Source of the DNA: CAYFVR01 sp046541515
Lineage (GTDB): Bacteria > Desulfobacterota > Desulfobacteria > Desulfobacterales > Desulfococcaceae
Length of the DNA: 20,618 nt
Direction: 5' to 3'
Assembly (NCBI GenBank): GCA_046541515.1
Contig: JBKHDD010000081.1
Location: 1 to 20,618, forward strand
The stretch's first letter is position 1. Each line of letters starts with the position of its first letter. Under the pieces are notes generated by a model. That model was not told where the DNA came from and made no database searches. It was given only the letters and a program-made list of their open reading frames with translations. The position numbers and the translations under genes are program-made. This document shows positions 14,574 through 20,618 of the stretch, in pieces.

Positions 14574-15545
14574 CTAGGCCTCCTGAATTTTTTCCGTAAG
14601 CTCGGGGACGAATTCCAAAATGTCGGCCACGACGCCCACGTCGGCCACCTGAAAAATGGGGGCCTTGGGATTTTTGTTCACCGCCACGATGAACGGCGAG
14701 CCCTTGATGCCGCCCATGTGCTGAAACGATCCGCTGATGCCCAGGGCCAGATATACCTTGGGCTTGACGGTCTGGCCGGAGGTGCCCACCTGGCGCGATT
14801 TTTCCAGCCACTTGGCGTCCACGATGGGGCGGGAGCAGGAGACGTCCGCGCCCATGGCCTTGGCCAGCTCTTCGATGATCTCCAGGTTGTCCTGATCTTC
14901 GATGCCGCGCCCCACGGAAACCAGCACTTCGGACTTGGTGATGTCCACGTCGCCGGTTTCGGCCTCCAGGGTTTCCAGATACCGGCGCCCGACGGTCAGG
15001 TCGCCCACGTCGCCGGATTTGTCGGTGACCGCGCCGGCCCCCGCGCCGCCTTCCTCGGGCTGAAACGCGCCGGGCCGCACGGTGACGACCGCGCCTGCGG
15101 AAAGATCGCAGGCCACGTGGGTGGAAACCAGGCCGCTGAACTCCTCGCGCACCGCCTTGAGCGTTTCTCCCTCCACGCCGTCAAAGGCGGTGGCGTCGGC
15201 CAGGTAGGCGGCGTCCAGCTTGATGGACAGGCCGGGGCCAAGATCCAGCCCGAAGTGTTCGTGGGCCAGCAGGACAATCGCGCCCTTGGGCAACACGTTC
15301 ACCAACGCCTTGCGCACCACGTCGGCCACCGGATAGGCGAGATCGGCGTGGTCCATTTTCCAGACCTCGGCGTATTTGTCCTTGACCGCGTCGCAGACCT
15401 TGTCCAGATCGCCGCCGCGCCCCAGCACCAGCGCGGCGACCGAGGCGTCCGGGTCGATGGCTTTGGCGGCCAGCGGAAGCTCGAACGCCGTGTCGTCGGC
15501 CGCGCCGTCTTTATGCAGGATGTAGGCGAAAATTTGACGTGCCAT
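14574..15545 (-). CDS. etfA: Electron transfer flavoprotein alpha subunit
   Basis: This 323-residue EtfA pairs with EtfB to accept electrons from acyl-CoA dehydrogenases. The C-terminal FAD domain (about 205-323) is typical: SRPIVDAKW (238-246), VGTSGQTVKPKVYLALGISG (253-272), QHMGG (275-279) and NKNPKAPIF (290-298). The usual ADYGIVGD element reads ADVGVVAD (301-308). The open frame reaches back into etfB, but the ATG at 15545 shares its first base with the etfB stop (TAATG), so the two are translationally coupled and this start is firm. The upstream membrane Fe-S protein is the expected electron acceptor. I see no evidence for a bifurcating type, though this cannot be settled by eye. Confidence 0.95.
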   Translation of the reverse strand: MARQIFAYILHKDGAADDTAFELPLAAKAIDPDASVAALVLGRGGDLDKVCDAVKDKYAEVWKMDHADLAYPVADVVRKALVNVLPKGAIVLLAHEHFGLDLGPGLSIKLDAAYLADATAFDGVEGETLKAVREEFSGLVSTHVACDLSAGAVVTVRPGAFQPEEGGAGAGAVTDKSGDVGDLTVGRRYLETLEAETGDVDITKSEVLVSVGRGIEDQDNLEIIEELAKAMGADVSCSRPIVDAKWLEKSRQVGTSGQTVKPKVYLALGISGSFQHMGGIKGSPFIVAVNKNPKAPIFQVADVGVVADILEFVPELTEKIQEA

Positions 15546-16327
15546 TACTTGAGCCCTCCCTTCGCCTTCAACATTTCCATCAGTTTTTCGATGATCTCGT
15601 CGGTGCCGCCCTCCAGCATTTCCGCGCCTTCGCCCATCTCGGGCACGAAGTAATCCAGCCGCTGGACCCGCGCCCCCAGCAGATCGTCGCCGATCCCCAG
15701 GTCGCCGGGCGTGTGGGCGGGGATGTCCACCGAGGCCACCTTGCGGATGCCCCGGATGCCCACGTAGCGGGGCTCGTTGATGCCGGTTTGAATGGAAAGC
15801 ACGCTGGGCAGTTGCATTTCGTTGATTTCCTGGTTGCCGCCGGCGATTTCCCGACCCGCCTTGACGGTCTTGTCGTCCACCACTTCCAGCAGGTTGACCA
15901 GGCTGGCGTAGGGCACGTCCAGCATGGCGGCCAGCATGCCGCCCACCTGGCCGGCCCCGTCGTCCGCCTGGGCGCCGGTCAGGATCAGGTCGTATTTGCC
16001 CTTTTCCACCTCGGCCTTGAGCAGGGCGGCCACGGCGCGGCCGTCCAGCTTTTCCGGCTCGTCCACCTGGATGAGAATGCCCTTGTCGGCGCCCATGGCC
16101 ATTTCCCGGCGCAACACCTCTTCGGCCTCCTCGTCGCCCACGGTGACCACCGTGACGGTTCCGCCGACCCGGTCGCGGATCTGAATGGCCTCCTCCACCG
16201 CGTAGTTGTCCCACTCGTTGACCGAATACACCAGATCGTCGCGTTCGATGTCGGTCCCGTCCGATCGGATTTCAATCTCGTTCTCCGACGTGTCGGGCAC
16301 CCGTTTGACACAGACCAGAATTTCCAT
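15545..16327 (-). CDS. etfB: Electron transfer flavoprotein beta subunit
   Basis: This 260-residue EtfB opens with MEILVCVKRVPDT and contains SVNEWDNYAVEEAIQIRD, VTVVTVGDEEAEEVLRREMAMGADKGI, and GAQADDGAGQVGGMLAAML, all typical of the family's nucleotide-binding core. Two further in-frame ATGs lie upstream (16336 and 16360). I chose 16327 because GGGAGG at 16337-16342 is then 9 nt away, while it would touch the ATG at 16336 and lie downstream of the one at 16360. It follows the Fe-S oxidoreductase by 78 nt and overlaps etfA by one base. It works in the cytoplasm with EtfA and links beta-oxidation to the membrane. Confidence 0.95.
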   Translation of the reverse strand: MEILVCVKRVPDTSENEIEIRSDGTDIERDDLVYSVNEWDNYAVEEAIQIRDRVGGTVTVVTVGDEEAEEVLRREMAMGADKGILIQVDEPEKLDGRAVAALLKAEVEKGKYDLILTGAQADDGAGQVGGMLAAMLDVPYASLVNLLEVVDDKTVKAGREIAGGNQEINEMQLPSVLSIQTGINEPRYVGIRGIRKVASVDIPAHTPGDLGIGDDLLGARVQRLDYFVPEMGEGAEMLEGGTDEIIEKLMEMLKAKGGLK

Positions 16328-16362
16328 ACGTGTCATCCTCCCGAATGAATAAATTTCCATGG

Positions 16363-16383
16363 CGCGCCGGCCAAGCCGGCGCG
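16363..16383 (-). promoter_or_regulatory. Intercistronic hairpin between the Fe-S oxidoreductase gene and etfB
   Basis: A 9-bp GC-only stem (CGCGCCGGC / GCCGGCGCG) with a 3-nt loop sits in the 78-nt gap. No T-run follows it on the minus strand, so it is more likely an RNA-processing or stability element than a terminator. It may allow etfBA to accumulate at a level different from that of the membrane protein. Confidence 0.45.
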
Positions 16384-16405
16384 GACTGGGTTCGGCGGCC
16401 GGGAA

Positions 16406-18475
16406 TCAGGCCAGCAGGTGGCGGTCCACCAGCTCCGCCAGATCGATGGCCGTCATTTCGCCTTCCAGACCGCTGGTCTTGATGGCGTCTTCCATGTTGA
16501 CCATGCAGAAGGGGCAGGCGGTCACGATGACCGTGGCGCCGGCCGCCTTGGCCATTTCCACCCGAAGCTGCCCCATCCGCCGGTCTTCGACGGGTTCGTA
16601 AAACAGCATCAGTCCGCCGCCGCCGCAACAAAAAGAGCGATCCCGGGATTTTTCCATCTCCACCCGCCGAATCCCGGGGATGGCGTCGAGCACCGTTCGG
16701 GGAATGTCGTACAGGCCGTTGTGACGGCCCAAGTAGCAGGGATCGTGATAGGTGAAGACGGCGGACGCCTCGTCGATGGGCTTGAATTTCAGCCGCCCCT
16801 GGGCCGCCGCCTCGGCGATCACCTGGCTGATGTGCTGCACCGGCGGCAATCCCTCATAATCCTTGAGAAAGGCGTTGTAGGCGTGGGGATCGGCCGTCAC
16901 GATTCGCTTGGCCCCCGAAGCCTGGATGGCCTCGGTGTTCTGGGCCTTCAGATCCTGGAAGAGCATCTCCTCGCCGAAGCGCCGGACCTCGTGGCCGCTG
17001 TCCCGCTCGTCTTTGCCCAGCACGCAGAAATCGACGCCGGCGGCGGCCAGCACCCGGGCCGAGGCCTGGCCGATCTTCTGGATGCGGTCGTCGTAGGAGG
17101 TGACGCTGTCCAGGAAAAACAGCGTTTCGGCCGTTTCCCCCTTTTCCGCCAGCTTGACCTTGCAGCCGGCGGCGAATTCCTTATCCTTGGCCCAGTCGGC
17201 CCGTTTCTTCTCCATTTTTCCCCAGGGGTTGCCCCGCTTTTCCAGGGCCTGCAGCGGCTTCTGAAGCGACTGGGGCACGTTTCCCTCCTCCACCATGCCG
17301 CGCCGCAGATCGACCATCTTGTCGATGTACTCGATCATGAGGGGACATTCCTCCTCGCAGGCGCCGCAGGTGGTGCAGGACCAGATTTCGTCTTCGTCGT
17401 AAATGGTCCCGATCAGCGGCGCGCCCTTTTGCATGCCGCCCCGCAGGGGATACAGGTCAAACCCGTAGTCCCGCCCCTTGATGGAGATGAACCGAGGCGA
17501 AAGGGGGCGCCCCACCGCGTTGGCCGGGCACTGATCCGAACAGCGGCCGCAGTCGGCGCAGGAGTAAAAATCGAGCAGGTGCTTCCAGGTGAAATCCTCG
17601 AATTTCTTGACGCCGAAAGATTCCAGGTCGTCCAGCTCCTCGTCGGAAACGTCCCACCGCACCGGCTTGACGCTTCCCTTGTCCAGCTTGAGAAAAAAGA
17701 CGTTGAACAGCGAGGTGATGACGTGAAAATGTTTTCCCAGGGGCAGGATGCACAGGAAAGAGAAAAAGATGAGGTCGTGCAGATAGTAGGCGGCCACGTG
17801 TAGTTTTTGAAGCGCGCCCACCGAGGAGCCGCTTAACAGGAGCTGAAAAATCCAGGCCACGCTGAGGGGCGCCGCGCCGTGGGCGGACTGCCCCACCTGA
17901 CGCGCCGCCGCAATGCCGGTGGCCTCAAACAGGCTTTCGGTGACGATGAGCGCCATGATCAAGGCGAGGATGAACACCGCCTCGGCGGTGTGGTCCTTGC
18001 CGTACCGCTCCGGGACCGCGTAGCGGGCCGGCTTGAAATAGCCCCGGCGCACCGCGGCGATGGCGGCGGCGACGAAGACGAGGGTCGCCGCGTAGTCCTT
18101 CAGCAAACTGTAGACATGCCCAAGGCCGCCCCCCAGCCCCGGAAAAACGAACTCGTCGGAAACCCCGAGGAACACCAGGGAGATGGACCGAACGGAAAGA
18201 ATCAGAAAGCCGGCGAACAAGAGGATGTGGAGAACGCCGGCGGTTCGGTAACGAGGCTGTTTCCACTGGGCCAGCCACCATTTCAGCACCGCCGAAATCC
18301 GTTCGGGAATCCGGTTGAACCGTTTGTCCGGCGCCGAAAGGACCAGCGGGGCGAGCCGTTTGGCCATGATGTAGGTGAACAGCGCGATTCCCACCACCGG
18401 AATGAGCACCGAGAAAATCACCGTCGGGATGCCCAAAATCGTGGCATCGGCGGGAGACACGAGGACGGGTTCCAT
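16406..18475 (-). CDS. Membrane Fe-S oxidoreductase (HdrD-like), probable ETF:quinone oxidoreductase
   Basis: This 689-residue protein combines a membrane domain with an iron-sulfur domain, the architecture of the ETF-linked (Fe-S) oxidoreductases that pass electrons from EtfAB to menaquinone in fatty-acid-degrading anaerobes. Hydrophobic helices lie near residues 16-38, 78-103, 122-143, 164-187 and 225-262. Two [4Fe-4S] motifs follow: C306-C309-C312-C316 and C367-C370-C373-C377. A CCG-type Cys-rich domain has C580 (HDPCYLGRHN), C616-C617 (CCGGGG) and C654-x2-C657. The preceding first CCG-like region (about 440-560) lacks paired cysteines. The ATG at 18475 is chosen over an upstream in-frame ATG because AGGAG precedes it and the homology begins here. 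It heads the operon with etfB and etfA. Function is inferred from architecture and neighbours. Confidence 0.88.
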   Translation of the reverse strand: MEPVLVSPADATILGIPTVIFSVLIPVVGIALFTYIMAKRLAPLVLSAPDKRFNRIPERISAVLKWWLAQWKQPRYRTAGVLHILLFAGFLILSVRSISLVFLGVSDEFVFPGLGGGLGHVYSLLKDYAATLVFVAAAIAAVRRGYFKPARYAVPERYGKDHTAEAVFILALIMALIVTESLFEATGIAAARQVGQSAHGAAPLSVAWIFQLLLSGSSVGALQKLHVAAYYLHDLIFFSFLCILPLGKHFHVITSLFNVFFLKLDKGSVKPVRWDVSDEELDDLESFGVKKFEDFTWKHLLDFYSCADCGRCSDQCPANAVGRPLSPRFISIKGRDYGFDLYPLRGGMQKGAPLIGTIYDEDEIWSCTTCGACEEECPLMIEYIDKMVDLRRGMVEEGNVPQSLQKPLQALEKRGNPWGKMEKKRADWAKDKEFAAGCKVKLAEKGETAETLFFLDSVTSYDDRIQKIGQASARVLAAAGVDFCVLGKDERDSGHEVRRFGEEMLFQDLKAQNTEAIQASGAKRIVTADPHAYNAFLKDYEGLPPVQHISQVIAEAAAQGRLKFKPIDEASAVFTYHDPCYLGRHNGLYDIPRTVLDAIPGIRRVEMEKSRDRSFCCGGGGLMLFYEPVEDRRMGQLRVEMAKAAGATVIVTACPFCMVNMEDAIKTSGLEGEMTAIDLAELVDRHLLA

Positions 18476-18522
18476 TTTTTGCTTCCCTTCTCCTGAAATC
18501 CATTGTATAGAGGGCACCAAAA

Positions 18523-18540
18523 TGAATGAGTATTCATTCA
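18523..18540. promoter_or_regulatory. FadR/TetR-type operator, site 1
   Basis: TGAATGAGTATTCATTCA is an 18-bp dyad with perfect 7-bp arms. Read on the minus strand it fits TGAATGAMTANTCATTCA, the operator of the TetR-family fatty-acid regulator FadR of Bacillus as I recall it. It lies 48 nt upstream of the Fe-S oxidoreductase start, where a bound repressor would block transcription of the etf operon. Confidence 0.75.
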
Positions 18541-18571
18541 CCAAGTACCAGAGAACTTTCCCGCATGTCAA
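18541..18571 (-). promoter_or_regulatory. Candidate promoter of the Fe-S oxidoreductase/etf operon
   Basis: On the minus strand a perfect TTGACA (18571-18566) is followed after 18 nt by TACTTG (18547-18542), a poor -10. Transcription would begin within operator site 1, the classic position for repression. The -35 box also lies beside a GCCAA/TTGGC inverted repeat at 18572-18582. Confidence 0.4.
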
Positions 18572-18635
18572 GCCAATTTGGCAAAAACCCGGAAGAAAGC
18601 GCAGGTCAGGTCCCCAATGGCCCCAGGGAAAGCAA

Positions 18636-18653
18636 TGAACGAACGTTCAGTCC
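18636..18653. promoter_or_regulatory. Degenerate FadR/TetR-type operator, site 2
   Basis: TGAACGAACGTTCAGTCC lines up with sites 1 and 3 over its left arm and centre. Within it TGAACG-AA-CGTTCA is a perfect dyad. It lies between the two stronger sites, with nothing else recognisable around it in 18583-18787 apart from GC-rich sequence without a credible gene. Confidence 0.45.
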
Positions 18654-18787
18654 CGAAACTCTGCGCCCTTTCCGCTTCCGTCTCCCGGAAAAGCGGTCCG
18701 ACTTGGGGCCCCCGCCAAGGGGGGCGCCCGCAAGTTCGCGACGAGACAAGAGTTTTCGGAAGCGCGTTCGGTTTATGGCACAAATTT

Positions 18788-18805
18788 TGAACGAGCGCTC
18801 GGTCA
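18788..18805. promoter_or_regulatory. FadR/TetR-type operator, site 3
   Basis: TGAACGAGCGCTCGGTCA is an 18-bp dyad with one mismatched pair and the same TGAAYGA-N4 architecture as site 1. It lies 120 nt before the fadD-like start and overlaps a TTGAAC hexamer (18787-18792) that could be a rightward -35. On the minus strand a perfect TTGACA (18838-18833) also faces it, in the same geometry as at site 1. Confidence 0.6.
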
Positions 18806-18924
18806 GAGTAGCTATCACACCGTCCCGGAAATTGTCAAGCGCTTTTGCGCGGGTTGCGAACCTGGAGGAGTCTCTCGATTCCGTTTTGCCCTCGCCCTTT
18901 TCATTCCCCTGAAAGGAGATCGAC

Positions 18925-20618
18925 ATGGTCCAGGAGATCACCTACGAAAGCAAGCCCTGGCTGGGCGCCTACGCGCCAGGCGTTCAACCCGAATGCGCGT
19001 ACGAGACGACGACGCTTCCCGAATTTCTGAACCGATCGAAAGAAAATTTCGGGGACCGGATGGCCCTCAATTTTCAAGGCTATAAAGCGACCTATCGGGA
19101 ATTGTCCGACATGGTCGACCGATTCGCCGCGGCCCTCCACAGTTTCGGGGTGGGCAAGGGGGACGCCGTTGCCATCCTGCTGCCCAACCTCATCCCCTGC
19201 GTTGCCGCCTATTACGCCGTCATGAAAATCGGGGCGGTGACGGTGATGAACAATCCCCTGTACAGCGACCGGGAGCTGGAGCACCAGTTCAACGACTCCG
19301 GCGCCAAGGTCCTGATCACGCTGGACCTGCTGGGCAACCGGATGATCGACCTTCGGCCCAAAACCCAGATTCGGCAGATCGTCTACACCTCCATCGGCGA
19401 CTATTTGCCCTTCCCCAAAAATCTTCTCTTCCCCCTGGTCGGCAAGCGCAAAAAACTGGCCGCCTCGGTAAAGCCCGCGGAAAACGTCTACCGCTGGAAA
19501 CCGCTGCTGAACGATTCGGAGCCGAACCCGCCGGAAGTGGCGCTTTCATTTTCCGACACCGCCATGTACCAGTACACCGGCGGCACCACCGGCGTTTCCA
19601 AAGGCGTCATTTTGACCCATGGCAACCTCAGCCAGCAGGTGCAGCAGATCGCCGGCTGGTTTCCCGGCTTCTACCCCGGCGCGGAAGTCATGCTGGGCGC
19701 CCTCCCCTTCTTCCACGTCTTCGGCCTTTCCACCGCCATGAACTTCGCCATCTACATGGGCTGGGGAAACGTATTGGTGCCCAAGCCCCAGCCGGAACAG
19801 CTGCTGGAGGCCATTTCCAGACACCGGCCCTCCTTCGCCCCGCTGGTGCCCACCATGTACATCGGTCTGCTCAACCACGACAAAATCGGGGAAACCGACC
19901 TCGGCTCCATCCGGGGCTGCTTTTCCGGCAGCGCGCCCCTTCCCCTGGAGGTGATCCGAGACTTCGAGGCCAAGACCGGCTCCACCATCGTGGAAGGCTA
20001 CGGCCTTACGGAAACCTCGCCCGTGACCCACGTCAATCCCTACCACAAAGACAAAAGAAAGGTTGGCAGCATCGGCGTTCCCCTTTGCAACACCGAATGC
20101 CGAATCGTGGACCTGAACGACGGAACCACCGACGTGCCGGTGGGCGAATCGGGGGAACTGCTGATTCGGGGGCCCCAGGTGATGAAGGGCTACCTCAACA
20201 TGCCCGAGGAAACCGACCAGGTGCTGACCGCCGACGGTTGGCTCCACACCGGCGACATCGCCAAGATGGACGAGGAAGGTTTTTTCTACATCGTGGATCG
20301 AAAGAAAGACCTGATCATCTCCGGCGGATACAACGTCTATCCCCGGGACATCGACGAGGTGTTTTTCGAGCACCCCAAGGTGCTGGAGGCCTGTACCGTG
20401 GGGATTCCCCATCCCACCCGAGGAGAGGCCGCCAAGGTGTTCGTGGTGCTCAAGCCCAGCGAGAAGGCCACGGCCGAGGAGCTGCTCAAATACTGCGAGG
20501 ACCGTCTGGCCAAGTACAAATGGCCGGTGGAAATCGAGTTCCGGGATTCTTTGCCCAAAACCAACGTGGGCAAAATTCTTCGCAAGGACCTGAAGGCCGA
20601 GGAAATGTCCCGTCGGGA
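18925..20618 (+). CDS. fadD: Long-chain acyl-CoA ligase (FadD-like), 3' end cut by window edge
   Basis: Acyl-CoA ligases activate free fatty acids with ATP and CoA, the entry step of beta-oxidation. At least 564 residues are present, close to the full family length, so only a short C-terminus should be missing. Motifs: P-loop YTGGTTGVSKG (217-227), FFHVFGLS, GYGLTETSP (358-366), GWLHTGD (438-444), the fatty-acyl signature DRKKDLIISGGYNVYP (458-473), and the catalytic lysine in PKTNVGK (Lys550). AAGGAG at 18913-18918 supports the ATG at 18925. It diverges from the Fe-S oxidoreductase/etf operon across a region holding three FadR-like operator sites, so both arms are probably co-induced by fatty acids. 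Exact chain-length specificity is not readable. Confidence 0.93.
   Translation, partial: MVQEITYESKPWLGAYAPGVQPECAYETTTLPEFLNRSKENFGDRMALNFQGYKATYRELSDMVDRFAAALHSFGVGKGDAVAILLPNLIPCVAAYYAVMKIGAVTVMNNPLYSDRELEHQFNDSGAKVLITLDLLGNRMIDLRPKTQIRQIVYTSIGDYLPFPKNLLFPLVGKRKKLAASVKPAENVYRWKPLLNDSEPNPPEVALSFSDTAMYQYTGGTTGVSKGVILTHGNLSQQVQQIAGWFPGFYPGAEVMLGALPFFHVFGLSTAMNFAIYMGWGNVLVPKPQPEQLLEAISRHRPSFAPLVPTMYIGLLNHDKIGETDLGSIRGCFSGSAPLPLEVIRDFEAKTGSTIVEGYGLTETSPVTHVNPYHKDKRKVGSIGVPLCNTECRIVDLNDGTTDVPVGESGELLIRGPQVMKGYLNMPEETDQVLTADGWLHTGDIAKMDEEGFFYIVDRKKDLIISGGYNVYPRDIDEVFFEHPKVLEACTVGIPHPTRGEAAKVFVVLKPSEKATAEELLKYCEDRLAKYKWPVEIEFRDSLPKTNVGKILRKDLKAEEMSRR

Noticed and set aside
15546..16214. Upstream extension of the etfA frame
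   Set aside because: It overlaps etfB in another frame and is Gly/Arg-rich without homology; the TAATG overlap marks the real start.
18526..18912. A 128-codon plus-strand frame in the fadD/etf intergenic region
   Set aside because: No ribosome site or recognisable fold, it covers the operator sites, and its Arg/Ser/Pro-rich composition fits non-coding GC-rich DNA.

Overview
The window (about 60% GC by eye) is a chromosomal segment of a dissimilatory sulfate- or sulfite-reducing bacterium, most likely a fatty-acid-oxidising member of the Desulfobacterota. The core evidence is a complete dsrA-dsrB-dsrD-dsrN cluster on the minus strand (7696 down to 3386). DsrA and DsrB carry all expected siroheme/[4Fe-4S] and ferredoxin cysteines. 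The beta-oxidation electron-transfer genes and long-chain acyl-CoA ligase at the right end fit an organism that burns fatty acids with sulfate. Genus cannot be fixed from the sequence alone.

Left end (1-3300, plus strand): a YcaO-domain protein, cut by the window edge, is followed by a PrmA-type methyltransferase whose N-terminus looks like a winged helix instead of the L11-binding domain. Next is a compact mazEF-type toxin-antitoxin pair with its own sigma70 promoter and a putative autoregulatory inverted repeat on the -10 box. Centre-left (3386-7880, minus): the dsr operon, with a near-consensus promoter at 7849-7877, a leader of about 145 nt and a 14-bp perfect hairpin between dsrB and dsrD. 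Upstream of it, also on the minus strand, are a five-repeat TPR protein and an unrecognised 401-residue protein, set 2 nt apart.

Centre (9729-12043): a divergent intergenic region, then a plus-strand dapA-like gene ending in a textbook terminator. A minus-strand YkgJ-type cysteine-cluster protein converges on it. Right-centre (12156-14279, minus): a large, unusual protein-kinase-like protein whose C-terminus is an array of 18-bp/hexapeptide repeats centred on Thr and Tyr-Glu.

Right end (14574-20618): a membrane Fe-S oxidoreductase, etfB and etfA form a minus-strand operon that should carry electrons from acyl-CoA dehydrogenases to the quinone pool. It diverges from a fadD-like acyl-CoA ligase that runs off the window. 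The 449-bp shared promoter region holds three related 18-bp dyads. The best is a perfect match, on the minus strand, to the TetR-type FadR operator consensus as I recall it from Bacillus, suggesting acyl-CoA-responsive control of both arms.

Nothing resembling CRISPR, rRNA, tRNA, an insertion sequence or a prophage was seen. The least explained parts are the YcaO/methyltransferase pair, the TPR/unknown pair ahead of dsr, and the repeat-tailed kinase.
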